Positions 12,329-24,631 of a DNA stretch of 64,000 nt are shown one piece after another (positions within the stretch are counted from its first letter, which is position 1; each line of letters starts with the position of its first letter). The position numbers and the translations under genes were made by a program. Under the pieces are notes generated by a model that saw only the letters and a program-made list of their open reading frames with translations, was not told the DNA's origin and made no database searches. The stretch is from Macrolepiota albuminosa (lineage: Eukaryota; Basidiomycota; Agaricomycetes; Agaricales; Agaricaceae), in the NCBI GenBank assembly GCA_027475525.1, contig JAMWFC010000062.1, positions 62,001-126,000 on the forward strand, in the 5' to 3' direction.

Positions 12329-12793
12329 TTGCAGCGCCCTACATTGAAGCAGGCAGACAAGGAGTGCCTGGTCTTGTATGTGGATGTGAATGGCTACAAA
12401 GCTTGGATGTTATGGGACTTTGGGAGTACTACTTCCAGTATAACACCCCAGTTTGCTCACATGTATGGAATCTCCATACAGGAGTTAGATATGTCATTGG
12501 CATTGCAGCTGGGCATGGTAGGAAGCCGTGCTATGGTGCAGTATGGGACAAATGTAACTGTCCAGACACCTGGCTCACATAGCTGGGAATACATGGATGT
12601 AGCAAACTTTGATCATTATGATATAATACTGGGAACACCATTTATGTGGCATAACAAAGTCATGCTAGACTTTGAGCACTGTCAGGTGCTAGTGAATAGG
12701 AAAGTAATCCCAGCCAAATGGGCTACCACAGACGACACTGATAATTGCCTGCGATGTCACCGCACTACGGAGAAGCGCAAGGATTCTCCATGA
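12329..12793 (+). pseudogene. A1 aspartic protease domain
   Basis: Same frame as gag. YVDVNGYKAWMLWDFGSTTS is the protease N-terminal strand and active-site turn, and IILGTPFMWHNKVMLDFEH is the matching C-terminal part. The usual D-S/T-G reads D-F-G here, a substitution expected to impair catalysis. Confidence 0.7.
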
Positions 12794-13198
12794 CTCAGCT
12801 GGCGCAAAGTGCCAGCGGTGGAGGATGTGGATGAGGAAGTACAGGCTATGCCTGGGCTGAGCTCAGACCACAACGTGGTGATGATGAGCGAGAAGGAATA
12901 TCAAACCTCGAAGATGAGAGACAAGTGAATACTCTCTCATGATGTTCAAGGCATGAAGCCTCCAGATAGATGACAGCAAAAGGCAAAAAAGCCTGAGGAC
13001 TCAGTGGATGTATGTCCACCTATGTCCTCCCGAGTCAAGTTAGATGACTTGAGGGACAGCAACCGAGAAGTGAAAGCCTCATACTGTGAGGACACATGGT
13101 CCTTATAGGAGCAACCAGCTCCTCTTCCTGAGTATGACTGGGCATACGATCCTTAAATGCCGCAGGAATAACAGGTGGCAGCCATGTGTGCATGAAAT

Positions 13199-14870
13199 GT
13201 GCACCAGCAACGGACGACCATCACACCAGCGTATTGCCAGCCAGCTTCGGACGAAGTGTCTGTAGCGTATTCACTCATATGTGAAGGGACAAGCCTCATG
13301 GCTCATAAGGCAGCGGTAGTGGATCCCCCACTGAGACTGCATATACCCAATGACAGTGTTAATTGGGTGCTTGCAATTTGTGAGCAATATGCACTGCAGC
13401 CTCAGCCACTATCAGAAACGGTGGAGATACTTCCCCCAGTGTGTCTGAAGGGGAAACAGAAGGCAACAAGCCTTCATGAGAAAGATATACCTTGGTTGCA
13501 TCAGCAATGGCAAGAAGAATTTGCTGATATGGTTAATGAGACCAAGGAGGAGCTTCTGCCCTGGCAGGAAGTGAACTATGAGATTAATCTCATAGACGAG
13601 AGCAAGCAATACAAGTATCACCTGCCACACTGTCCACACGCACTCCAGGAGCAATTATGCAATAAAACTAATCACTACTTGAATGCTCAGTGGTGGTCAC
13701 CATGCACCACTGCTCAGGCTGCACTATTACTGTGCATCCCAAAGAAGGATGGAACCCTTCAAACAGCTCTTGATGCATGTTAGTGCAATGACAATACCAT
13801 AAAGGATGTAACTCCTTTACTAGATCAGGAGGTGATCTGGGAAGATGTGGCTCAAGCAAAGTATTGCTCAAAGATCAACCTTACTGATGCCTACAAGCAG
13901 GTGCACATCCACACCAAAGATGTACCCAAGACCGTATTTGCATTGATCATAGGCACGTTCACCAGCAACATAATGCAGATCAGGGACTGTAATGCCCCTG
14001 CAACCTTTCAGAGGCTCATGACCTCTATTTTTCAAGATGTGATAGGATGCTTTATGCACGTCTACTTGGATGATATATTCATCTATTCAGATTCCATGGA
14101 GGAGCATGAGCAGCACCTTAGAGTTGTGTTTGAACAACTACGCAAGTACAAGTTGTACTTGAAGTAGAAGAAGTGTGAGCTTTACACTCAGAGTATAGAC
14201 TGCCTAGGGCATGTCATCAATGAGCGGGGTATACACTCTGATCAGAACAAGCTCAATCACATTCGTGAGTGGCGCATGCTACGAAACTACAATGACATCC
14301 AACGATTCATTAGCCTTGTCAACTACATATCGAGCTTCTTGCCCAATGTCACTGCCTATACTGGGCCACTTATGGCCATGACACAGAACAGGTCACTGTT
14401 CAATCGGAGGCTGCTGCACTAGCGGTGCTTTGAAATGGTCAAACGGATCTGTACAAAAACTCCGGTTATTCGACCAATCGACCCTAGATGGGACAAGCCT
14501 ATATGGCTCATTTGCAATGCGTCTAAGACAGGCATCAGTGCCATGTATGGCCAGGGGAGTAGCTGGCAGACGTGCCACCCAGCAGGGTACATGTCAAAAA
14601 AGTTCACAACTGCCCAGCAAAACTATGCTGTGCACAAGCTAGAGACCCTAGCTATACTCGAGGCCCTCCTCAAATAGGAGGATAAGCTGATGGGATACCT
14701 CATCCATATCATAACAGATCACAAGGCACTTGAGTTCTTCAAAACCAGGTGAACTTGTTGCCATGTCAGCGATGTTGGATTGACTACATGTCAAGATACC
14801 AGTTTGACATCACCTATGTTAAAGGTGAACTCAATAAAGTAGCAGACTGCTTGTCTTGCTACTTTGAAAG
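13199..14870 (+). pseudogene. A1 reverse transcriptase and RNase H
   Basis: RT palm at 13832-14167 with KINLTDAYKQVHIH, the fingers/primer grip and YLDDIFIYSDS (catalytic YLDD). The connection region FISLVNYISSFLPNVTAYTG follows. RNase H follows from about 14480 (WLICNASKTGISAMYG, KLETLAILEALL, ITDHKALEFF) and then YVKGELNKVADCLS. Stops at about 13782, 14165, 14420 and 14675 and a frameshift near 14.74 kb inactivate it. Confidence 0.85.
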
Positions 14871-15370
14871 TGATGTAGTTGGGGAGGCTCATGAGTCTCA
14901 CAAGTATGTGCGGGCAGACTGCCACATAGACCCAGACAGGGAGGATCTACCTCTTCACCGGTACCAGGAAATCAGGGAGCATGTCCTGGATGTATGCATG
15001 ATGTGCAATGATGAGTGGAGGCAAAGTACTCAGCTCAGGGAGCAGCGTGAAGAGCGGGACATAGCCACCCAACTGCTCAAGGAGCATGAAGTCATGGATC
15101 CAGCATCACCTGGAGAACACGAGCACCTTGATAGACCTGTCACTCTGGCAGAGATGCTTGAAGGTGAATCGCCTTCATTCCAGCCCCCTAGCTTGGACAA
15201 CGACGACTTCTGCATAGAAGTGGTGCAGGCATATGGATATGATTCTCTCTTCACCAAGATAATCACTAATCCTGACAACCACCCTCGGTTCAGACAGGGG
15301 CCTGGCAGACTGATCACAATGGAAAACTGTCAAGGAGTGGCAGTGGTCTGCCTTCCCTATACATGAACTA

Positions 15371-16688
15371 TTGTTACACGAGTACTGGACCAGGCCCATG
15401 CACTGGTGGGGCACTTTGGTGCCACACAAACATTGGAATGCATCCATAGATGGTACTGGTGGCCATGTATGGCCCAAGAGGTTATCAAGTTCTGCGCATC
15501 ATGCACAGTGTGTCAGAGGGCAAAATTGCCCCATCAAGCCCCTGCTGGGAAGTTACACCAGCTATCCATGCCGGTGAAACCTTGAAATTCCATTGAAATG
15601 GACTTTGTAGGTCCCTTTCCTGAGTCTAGAGGATTCAATTACCTCTGGGTGGTGATATGCCACATGACAAGCATAGTGCACCTTATACCAGTGCAAACTA
15701 CGCTGATGGCTAAGGAGCTGTCATGGATCTACCTTAGGGAGATCGTTAGGCTGCATGGGCTGCCTAGTACTATTGTGAGCAACCATGAATCAAAGTTCAT
15801 GTCTCAATGGTGGAGGGAACTCCACAAGCTGTTAGAAGCTAGACTCCTCATGTCGACATCATTCCACCCTCAAACAGATGGGCAGACTGAGCGGGCCAAC
15901 CACAGTATAGGCCAGATCTTGAGAGCAGTTGTTTGCCCTGACCAATGAGACTGGGTGGACTGGTGTCCACTCACTGAGTTTGCAATTAACACGAGTATCT
16001 CAGATATGACAGGGTATGCGCCCTTTGAGCTCAATGGAGGGTACTTGCCCTCCATGCTGCACAAAATTCGTGCAGATGTGGTGGCCCACCAAGGAGTTGT
16101 CGAGTTTGCCAGGCAGGCCCTGGAGAATATTGTGGCGGTGCATGATGCCATCATCAAGATGCGAGTCTTTCAGATAAAATACGCCAATCACCATAAGCGG
16201 ATGGACCTGCCAATATTAGTAGGAGCGTTGGTCTATCTGTCAATGCATAACCTGAAACTTCCAAAGGGATGTGCAAGCAAACTCTGCCCAAAATGGGTAG
16301 GCCTGTACCACATGCTGGATGCGGAGCCAAGTACCTTCAACTATGTGCTAGAGCTGCCTCAGGCATTACAGGAATGACAAATCATTCCAAAGTTCCACGT
16401 GTTGCTGTTGCGACTATATAGCGTGTCCAACGACACGCTATTCCCTAACAGGGCAACCCCAGGCCCTATGACTTTGGGGCATGAGACAATGATGAATGGT
16501 TCATTGAGTGCATCATAGGGCACCGGTGGACTGAGCAAAATATGCTCAAGTTTGAGGTACAGTGGTCTCTTGGAGACACAACATGGGAGCCATATTCCCA
16601 TTGCTCCAAGTTGGCGGCATTTGACCATTATTTGGAGTTGAAGGGCGTTAAGTGCCCACATCAGTTAGGTAAGCATGCCAGTGCTTGA
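15371..16688 (+). pseudogene. A1 integrase with GPY/F-like module and chromodomain
   Basis: H2C2 zinc module (HALVGHFGATQT, CTVCQ) at about 15380-15530. DDE core: MDFVGPFPESRG at 15598, then VSNHESKFMSQ where the second acidic residue is N, then HPQTDGQTERANHSI. A GPY/F-like stretch (KWVGLYHMLDAEPSTFNYVL) ends near 16377. A degenerate chromodomain follows in another frame: FIECIIGHRWTEQ, LKFEVQWSLGDTTWEPYSHC, ending with TGA at 16686-16688. The N in place of D and the frame changes mean this copy cannot integrate. Confidence 0.83.
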
Positions 16689-16791
16689 TTTGATTGGCAG
16701 TGCTGATCGCGGCTTGGCTGAGTTGGTCAGCAACTGTGGCTGAGACATGTTTAAAATTCAAAATTTCTTTTTTCTCTTTCTTTCCTCAACC

Positions 16792-19700
16792 ATGGACAAC
16801 ATGCCCGTGGACCTGAGTAAGCAGCAGCAGTTTGAGTTTGCGCCGTTGGTCTTACCATCAGCTGAAAGGGGGGGCAGATGGCTCCTCCACTGATCCAAAA
16901 TGCACTCCAGTGGGGACAATTGCAACAGGCGGTGGGCTTGCTATCTACCACAACAGCCAGTGATTAGTGGCTATCCACCATAACAACTCATGCAGGGCAA
17001 CTTTATGCCTCAGAATGCATCCATGGGTGGTTTTCTGCCTTGTCAGACAGCACAGGGTGCTTATGCGCCACATCACACTGAGGGCCAATTCCAACAGGCC
17101 CAGTACGGGGGCTATTTAGCCTCCAAGCAACGTCAGGATGGAGGCAGCTTGCCCCTGTACTGGCAATGAGGCCAATAGGGGCGCATCCTTTGCCCCAGTC
17201 TATGGGCCCAGCATACTATCCTGATGCATCTGTAATGATGCCATACCCCCTGGCTTAGATGGGGGCTTGGGGCACGATGCCCCAGTATAATGCCTCATAT
17301 GAGGCATTAGCCAAGGGAGGCAAGTCAGCTTCCCTGTCGACCACAGTACTGGCCAACAACCTAGAGGATGCCAAGCATCCCTCGTGCAGGCCCACATGGC
17401 CATTGAGAGCACAGAAACTCTCAATACAGAACAAGGCACCACCTCTTCAGCTGATGCGTCAACGGAGAGCCTGGCCAGGCTCTCCTTGTTATAGCGGCTG
17501 GAAATGCCACACCAACCCGAGCCCAGCTCAGAACAAGAGTCACGTCCTTGATGCAACAAAGAAAAAGCACGGGCTGTCAAGCCCAGTCTCAACCAGAACT
17601 TAGTCCTGGCTACCCTCCTCCAATGCCTGGGGAACAATGGGTACAACATACCTGCAGAGTTGTCATTCCTCTGTGATGTGGAGGCCATCATTCTCATCAG
17701 CCAGATGATGGATCACATGGATCACATGCGTGCTCAGCGCAAAACTGATCTTCTTGCCCTATCAGCTGCTTGTAAGCAGCAGACTACATTCCTGAGTCAG
17801 GACACTGACTTCAGCAAAAGGGCACGTCAGCAAGGAGTGGAGGACGCACCTTCCCGCTCCACTCAGTTGAGCGTTGCTATTCCCAGCTGGGAGGCCGGTC
17901 TAGGGTGGGACATTCTTCCCTATGAAGATGTCTCTGCTCCAGCCACCCCCCGGCTGATCCAGTGCCTCGCTAGTGGCACATCTGAGGTTGCATCTTTGTG
18001 ACTATTATCCATGGTATCCACCATGCACTCTGGGGAGCAGAGTTCCTGGACGTCAGTATGCGCCCTACTAAGGCAAAGGCCTTGCAACCCCAAAAGGATT
18101 GTTGGGGTAAGAACCTGGAAGGGCACACATATGTTAACGTGCACTTCCCCGAGGATGCCCTGAAAGGGGCCCCAGGGGCTAACATCCCTTTCTTACCTGC
18201 TATATTGGTAGAGGACCCTCCTGCCCAATACTCCCAATGTGTGTGGGCAATGGACCCACATTCAGAGATGACTGGTCAGGAGAGGCTGCCATCCCTGCCC
18301 TCTGATGACAAATGGTATGAGGAGTCTGAAGAGGCTGGTATGGAATCCCTGGTGCTGCACAAAACTGCAGCACAACGTATGGTGCGCAAGCGGTGCAACA
18401 GTAATTGACAGGCCAAGAAGGACCATTGGGTGTAAGATAGCACCAAACAAGGAGCTGCCCTCCTTGAGAATGAGACCAGGCGCATCCCTGATGTGCTCAG
18501 CATTGTGATCTATCGTGATCACACTATCAAGCATCAGAACTTGTTCTTTGGCACAGGGTTGTCTCCCCAATTCTACTGGTCACCAGTAACCAACACTATC
18601 TTTGTCGGGCAGGAAGCCTGTGCAGCCAGGGCCTTCGAGGCCGACAAAGAGGGCAATGCCATGCATACACTCCACAACAGTAAGGTGTACCAAGTTGCAC
18701 CTTGTGGGTTCCCCCACAGCCCTCGAGAGCTCCACAGGCTCCATGCACTGATGAACAACCAGTTTATGCTGATTCGTCAGTGTCAGTTGGGCTACCTATT
18801 CTCAACGAATTTAAACAGGTAACTATGAACTGTCACCCCACAGCCTGAGACAGAGTAATGTCTCAATTACTCGAGGAGGTCCTATACAAGACCATTGCAG
18901 TACCTTTTGTGAGTTCAGAGGAGCGGAAGAAAGTCCTGCAGATTTACTGCCACAAGGAAAGTAGGAGGCTGGCCTTCGTTGGCCTGACTCCCCCTGACCC
19001 AAAGCAACCCTTTGCTTTGGACTATCTGGGCTCATATGTCCTTCTCTATGGGTGTCCTGGGATGCCCAACGTGTGGACTGGTCTGGCCATGGACCGTGCT
19101 ATGCACATCCATTGATGCAACCTCTTTGGGTTTGTGCTTGTACACACTCTCTGTGTGAGCCACCTCTCCAAGTCCACAGTGCACAAGCACCTGGCTTATG
19201 TCTTTGCATGGCCAGGCCTCTATAAAGAGGCTATTGTCAAATACAAGGTGGCTACAGGGCAATCCTTTGTGCTTCTTTCCACTGAGGACCCAAACTTTGA
19301 GGCTTGGGCTGTGGACATCCCGGAAGCTTCAGCTTCCATCTTCACCACTTCAGATGTGTTACACGTCCTTCTTCACAATCAAATCCCAGTCAGCTGGGCT
19401 AACTATGCGTACACTTATGGGGTCACCTACTTGGCCCACATTTTCTTCAGTGACAGCTGGCTCTACAATGAGGTGGCCGCTATCAATGACAAGAGGCTGC
19501 AATGCCTTGATCACTATGAGACACCTCAGTCCCTTGCTCAGTGGGATGGGTGGCATGAAGCCACCATAGGCAACCACCAATGACTAATGCTCCAGCAACA
19601 GGAGAGTTGTCGTGTGTTCAACGATGCGTTCATCAAGGAGATGTATCTCCTCATCAGGCAAGACATTCACGCCCAAGAAATTTGGATGTGCCAGTACCCA

Positions 19701-19949
19701 TCTGACAATGGGGATCTCCCTGATCCCCAACCTCCTACTCTGGGGCCAACTTTTGACCCCACTATTATGCTGTCCCCGCTACAGGACTATGATGATTCCC
19801 TGCCTCTGGCAGGGCCATTGGGCACCTCTCACGAGCCCGCACCCAAGGATAAACTCCTCGACTACAATATGGATGACGTGACTGCCGATCTATTCTGGGA
19901 GCCTGGGGACTCTCCAATTGCCCCCGTTCCTGACTTACCGATGGCCTGA
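16792..19949 (+). pseudogene. A1 ORF3: large unrecognised ORF between integrase and 3' LTR
   Basis: About 1050 codons in three frames, from MDNMPVDLSKQQQFEF at 16792 to PVPDLPMA-stop at 19949. It occupies the env position but shows no signal peptide, membrane helix or furin-like site. N-terminal part (16792-17300) is Q/G/P/M-rich and low in complexity. Middle (17660-18408) has DVEAIILISQMMDHMDHM and NLEGHTYVNVHFPEDAL. C-terminal part (18493-19580) is rich in W, Y, H and L, with CGFPHSPRELHRLHALM, LDYLGSYVLLYGCPGMPNVW and HKHLAYVFAWPGLYKEAIVK. An acidic tail follows (YNMDDVTADLFWEPGDSP). I recognise no family. Decay is similar to that of gag-pol, so it belongs to the element and not to a host gene. 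Confidence 0.6.
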
Positions 19950-19986
19950 CCATTGGAGTGTTTTGAGACTGTAGTTTGGTCTAATT

Positions 19987-19994
19987 GGAGGGTG
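19987..19994 (+). promoter_or_regulatory. Polypurine tract of A1
   Basis: GGAGGGTG directly precedes the 3' LTR, as expected of the plus-strand primer site. Confidence 0.55.
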
Positions 19995-20220
19995 TGTAGC
20001 ATAGTCCGCTATGTGGCGTTGGCCACATAGCTTTTACTTACTATAGACTATTATATTATATTTATTATAATATGATAATATTTACATAATTATAAATACA
20101 TACATACCTGCTGCTTAATAAGCAGCTTAATCTTGTTATACACTACATAGTCAATAGGTGGTCTGGTCTGATTTTGTTCTGTGTGACTTAAGCTCTTTCA
20201 AAATCCATAACTCCATTACA
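19995..20220 (+). repeat. 3' LTR of A1
   Basis: 226 bp, TGTAGCATAG...CCATTACA, matching 2470-2696; ATAGG follows at 20221-20225. Confidence 0.92.
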
Positions 20221-20252
20221 ATAGGATACTCTAGAGAATGATATATACTGGC

Positions 20253-20444
20253 TCAAAAAACTGCTCCAATTTTTGGAAAGATTCACATAGTGTGCAACCA
20301 TTACTTGGGCAAAAAAGACACAAAAATCACATGATATACAGCTGCATCTCAGCTTTATAATGATGTATAGATAATGTAATTTGAACAAAAACGTGCTGAT
20401 TAATAAATCTAACAAAATATTCAACCATTGGAGCAGTTTTTTGA
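20253..20444. mobile_element. MITE-like element with 18-bp terminal inverted repeats
   Basis: TCAAAAAACTGCTCCAAT at 20253-20270 is the exact reverse complement of ATTGGAGCAGTTTTTTGA at 20427-20444. The 192-bp element is AT-rich and has no ORF. I see no clear target duplication, so the exact ends and superfamily are uncertain. Confidence 0.55.
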
Positions 20445-20559
20445 CTTCTTCAATTTTCTTTATTTTTCACTAATAGAAGATGGAGACACTTTTTGACAAG
20501 TATAAACAATGTTATATGACCTTGTTATATTAATTTGACATACACAGTGCCACCTGCAT

Positions 20560-21870
20560 AGAGGAAGCAAGGAAGGAGTGGCATACCACAATGCAGGAAT
20601 GCATAGCTATCTAGGCATACTGGATCAAGCACCTTTTCTTTGCCAATTTCAACCTGCTGCACCCTCTACTCCTGTCATTCTCTCCAAGAAAGGCCCTCTA
20701 TAAGAATGACAAAAATAGCAAAGAGAGGTCCATGCAGGAAGAGAGATGCAAAAGAGAGTTCTTGCCAGCTTAGGACTTAGAGCTCCTAGATGAGGCTATC
20801 AAGATAGAAGACCATATCTATGCCACTACCCTGCAGGCTCCAGAAACCATGGAAGAGATCTGAGCTAGTCAGGCCACATTTCAATAGCTGGCCCAGACCT
20901 TCACAGCTAACTCTCCTGTCTGGGCTTTCTGTGATGCAGTTTTCAACTACCTCCATGATTTGAGGATGTTTTTTTTTCAAAGCATCATTCAATTTCTTCC
21001 CAAAACACAAGCAGTAGGATCATGCAATTGAGCTCTTGCTAAACTTGAAACCTCATAACTGATGGCATAGTGTGAGTGTACTTTGACAATAGTGGTCTCT
21101 CTACCTGGCCAACTTTAACTTCTTGCTGTACTACAGGCCTAGAAGGAGTATGAAGAAGTTTGATGCCTCTTTTTGTAAGGACGACCTCTAGAGGCTGTGG
21201 CTTAGTCATACAGCTGGCAGAGGGAGATCCAAAGTGTATTAGAGTATGTACTGACCATATCATAATAACTACTCACCTGGCAGAGGGAGATCCAAAGAGA
21301 ACAAGTCTAGGGATTTCCTATGCCAGGTTGGATGCTTCTGGGGCTTCTGAAGCATGGAAAACAATTGTACAGTACAACAAAACCTTAAAAACTCAAAAAT
21401 TGACTAACTAAACAACTGTGCAAACAAGGCAGGACAACTCCGGACTTTAAAAGTCAGAAAGGCAAACTCTGGCTTATATAAGCAGTCTGGAAGCGGTGCT
21501 AAAGGGCTCACACTTGTCTGAATGGTAGCTAAAGAACCAGAGCACCTCAAGGGCTGAGAGTAGTACTGACAGATAGTGTTGAAAGAATGGAAACAGTAAA
21601 ATGAAATAATGTCAGAAGAAATAAGAGAATGAATGAAGGGAGAGTGAAGGAATAAGGAGTGAGAAAAGGAAGAAATGAGGAGTCCCCTGACACTTTTGAC
21701 ATGCTGACTACAGCTCTAGCACTGGGGATAATAACAACATCACCTGAGTCATTTATCATTTGAGTGCTCAAGAGAGTCTTTGTCCAGAGAAATAAAGTTG
21801 ATATCATCTAAGACATTTAGCAAAAGAATTAAGAGAGAGCCTATGAGGATGCAGTGGCCAAGGCCACACT
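20560..21870 (+). pseudogene. Decayed B-like Gypsy pol fragments
   Basis: Short stretches align with family B pol in order: GATGAGGCTATCAAGA near 20790 (protease/RT linker), GGATCATGCAATTGAGCTC near 21020, TACCTGGCCAACTTT near 21110 (RNase H end), then 21693-21870 (RNase H/integrase linker). Large internal deletions separate them. It is CpG-poor with no long frame. A solo LTR at 21174-21692 interrupts it. Confidence 0.6.
21174..21692 (-). repeat. Solo LTR of family B
   Basis: 519 bp, the full length of the B1 LTR, flanked by the perfect duplication CTTTT (21169-21173 and 21693-21697). It arose by LTR-LTR recombination after insertion. Confidence 0.9.
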
Positions 21871-22268
21871 TGTCAGGGGACTCCTCATTTCTTCCTTCCT
21901 TCACTCTTTATCTCTTCACTCTCATTCTCTTATTTCTTCTGACATTATTTCATTTCACTGTTTTTATTTTTTCAACACTATCTGTTAGTACTATTCTCAG
22001 CTCTTGAGGTGCTCTGGTTCTTTAGCTACCACTCAGACAAGTGTGGGTCCTTCAGCACTACTTCCAGACCACTTATATAAGCCAGAGTTTGCCAGAGTTT
22101 GCCCCTTATTTGTGCAATTGTTTGTATAGGCAATTTTTGAGTTTTCAAGGTTTTGTTATATTGTACAGTTGTTTCCCATGCTTCAGAGGCCCCAGAAGCA
22201 TCCGACCTAGCATAGGAAATCCCTAGACTTGTTCTCTTTGGATCTCTCTCTGCTAGGTGAGTAGTTAC
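21871..22268 (+). repeat. Family B LTR, 3'-truncated
   Basis: Starts TGTCAGGGGACTCC and matches the B LTR to GAGTAGTTAC, where a Copia-type LTR begins. The last ~100 bp of the B LTR do not reappear beyond it, so the junction involved a deletion or rearrangement. Confidence 0.85.
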
Positions 22269-22625
22269 TGTTGAAATTCTTACTAGCAGCAGTAGAACTC
22301 AGATGTAATGAATATTTAGATTGTTTATATCAGTACAACAGTGTCACAGCACAGCTATAATTGATGTATAATTTATATATAATAATACAAGGTAGTTAAC
22401 TGATGTTTGAAAGAAAAAGACAATTCAGTTATATATGTGTTATTAAGATAGAGTTGGTATATATCTAAAGTTCAAATAGAAAAGACAATTTAAACTTCAG
22501 GCTACAGTAAGCTTTAAATAAGTTTCCAATAGTGAGACATAAGTGGAGACTGAAAATAAGAGTATATATATTAATAAGCAGCATAATATAAAAAATTATA
22601 AAGCGTGTTTCAGACATACACAACA
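22269..22625 (-). repeat. Copia-type LTR (left member of an inverted pair)
   Basis: 357 bp with + strand ends TGTTGAAATT and ACACAACA. It matches 46266-46622 as a reverse complement with about nine differences by eye. The flanking 5-mers (GTTAC, AATCA) do not match. Orientation is inferred from the adjoining - strand Copia coding relic. Confidence 0.75.
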
Positions 22626-23555
22626 AATCATGAGAATATGACAATAACTTTCCATAGTCAGACATTGTTTTCATCAATAAATAATCTAGGTAAGTATGTA
22701 ATTAGTATGTGTATAAATATATGTGGTGTATATGTGATATACTGTCAGAGATATATAAACAAGACTGAGGATACATTTGTATAGCATGTAGCTATGTAAT
22801 GTGTTGGACAATGCAACAGTATGTTTGTCAAAGCATCTAGTGGCCACTGCTATATTCCTAACCATTGTATTTATAGTACCCTTCAAATATGACACTCATA
22901 ACACTCCAACTTCTCCTTACTATCAATATGACCTATACTCCTCCTCACATGTGGAATCATAGTGTTGTTAGCACAGTTCAAGTATCTGGCATAGTCAGAG
23001 AAATAGTAGTTTTAGCAGAGCCTAATAAATATATCTGTGATGTTGTCTCTTGTATTTATGTATTTATAGCTATTTCTTTGTAGTGAGCTTATTTGAAGAT
23101 AAAATAATATTTAATGTCAAAGTGTTTTATTCTTGCATGAGCTGTTGGTTCTTCTGATAGCAAAATCACAGCTTTGTTGTTACAAAATAATGTTATTGAT
23201 ATTCTTGTGAAGCTTCATCTGATCATATTCAATAACATGCACAGCTAGACACACTTTTGAGTAGGCTGTCATATATTTATATAACTGGTTGTCACAAGCT
23301 AAAATAGTCTTGTGTGTATTACACAGTGCTAAATCAAATCACTATATTAGATTTGACTAAAACTAGAGTAAATACAAGATGTTGTCTTATATAATACTCT
23401 ATACTCTGGCAATAGCATTGATGATGCTCATAACTAATATGACAATTTGTTACATACTCCTCAATGAGACCAAATACTCAGTCTAATCAAAGGATATAGC
23501 CAAAAGAATGCATGGTAATATATAGTGAGTAGGTGCAGATACACACTGAGTATTA
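22626..23555 (-). pseudogene. Copia RNase H / 3' pol relic
   Basis: On the - strand, 23185 to 23093 reads NNKAVILLSEEP then HARIKHFDIKYYFIF, the conserved C-terminal RNase H stretch of Ty1/Copia pol (usual form: DNQ..A..L..NP..H.RTKHID). A diverged RDNITDIF segment follows, like the usual ADIFTK end. Stops and shifts are frequent. The rest is AT-rich without recognisable domains, and it joins family A sequence at about 23555. Confidence 0.6.
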
Positions 23556-24130
23556 TTGATAGGCCAGCATTCTTGTTCCATATAGTCTCTACCATATAAG
23601 CACATGGAAAAATGGGTGCACACATTTATTACCCAGTCTTTCAGGTCACTAAACTTGGAAGCATCTGAATAGGCTTAAATATGCCTGCTGTCTGCTTTAC
23701 ACAGCTTCACTATATTTGATAACTGTAAGGTTATTCTCAAAGCATTATCAACTACTCAGCCTCTTGCTGGCCTAGAGATCTAGTTACTAAATCATGGCTT
23801 AAAGAAGTAATTTCACTTGTTTATTCTGTAGCAAATATCCTGAGCCTCCTCAACTAAGAGCATAGTTGCCTTCTTCTTGGATAGTCAATCTAGGGCATTT
23901 GTCTTGGCATCTACTAGGGGCATCATGTCTTGTGGCACAATCTTGATCAAGAAAGTCTTCTTGATCATAATCATTGTGCTGCCCTGGTTCTGAAAAAGAT
24001 TGATTGTCCTGGCTCTGCATTATGACAATAATGCTTTTCATTGATAGGCTTAGTGCCCTCAAATACAATGCCCTGATTGTCAAGAAGAGAGTATCTCTTA
24101 GTTCTGAGATCACCATTGTATATTTGTTGG

Positions 24131-24629
24131 TGTCAGGGGACTCCTCATTTCTTCCTTTTCTCACTCCTTATCTCTTCACTCTCCTTCCATTCATTCTCTT
24201 ATTTCTTCTGACATTATTTCATTTTACTGTTTCTATTCTTTCAGACTTATTTGTTAGTACTACTCTCAGCCCTTGAGATGCTCTGGTTCTTTAGCCACCA
24301 TTCAGACAAGTGTGGGCCCACTCAGCACCGCTTCCAGACCGCTTATATAAGCCAGAGTTTGCCAGAGTTTGCCCCTTATTTGTACAAGTATTTGTGTAGG
24401 CAATTTTCGAGTTTTTAAGGTTTTGTTGTACTGTACAGTTGTTTCCCATGCTTCAGAGGCCCCAGAAGCGTCCAACCTGGCATAGAGAATCCCTAGACTT
24501 GTTCTCTTTGGATCTCCCTCTGCCAGGTGAGTAGCTACCTTGATATTGTCAGTATATATTCTAATACACTTTGGATCTCCCTCTGCCAGCTGTGTGACTG
24601 AGCCACAGCCTCTAGAGGTCGCCCTTACA
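24131..24629 (+). repeat. 5' LTR of B2
   Basis: 499 bp, TGTCAGGGGACTCC...GCCCTTACA. About 20 bp shorter than the B1 LTRs. The 11-mer AGACTTGTTCT at 24495-24505 marks the predicted start of R. Confidence 0.92.
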
Positions 24630-24631
24630 GC

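Larger units (their letters stand above)
2470..20220 (+). mobile_element. Ty3/Gypsy family A, copy 1 (A1), interrupted by B1
   Basis: Bounded by 227-bp and 226-bp direct LTRs (TG...CA) and flanked by the perfect 5-bp duplication ATAGG (2465-2469 and 20221-20225). Without the nested B1 insertion it is about 11.2 kb. Domain order is gag with CCHC knuckle, protease, RT, RNase H, integrase, chromodomain, then an extra ORF before the 3' LTR. Gag and pol share one reading frame from 2828 to about 14.7 kb once the insertion and one 77-bp duplication are discounted, followed by a real frameshift near 14.7 kb. In-frame stops make this copy defective. Confidence 0.9.

Noticed and set aside
16792..19949. 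Calling A1 ORF3 an envelope gene
   Set aside because: Position alone suggests it; no signal peptide, membrane segment or cleavage site is visible.
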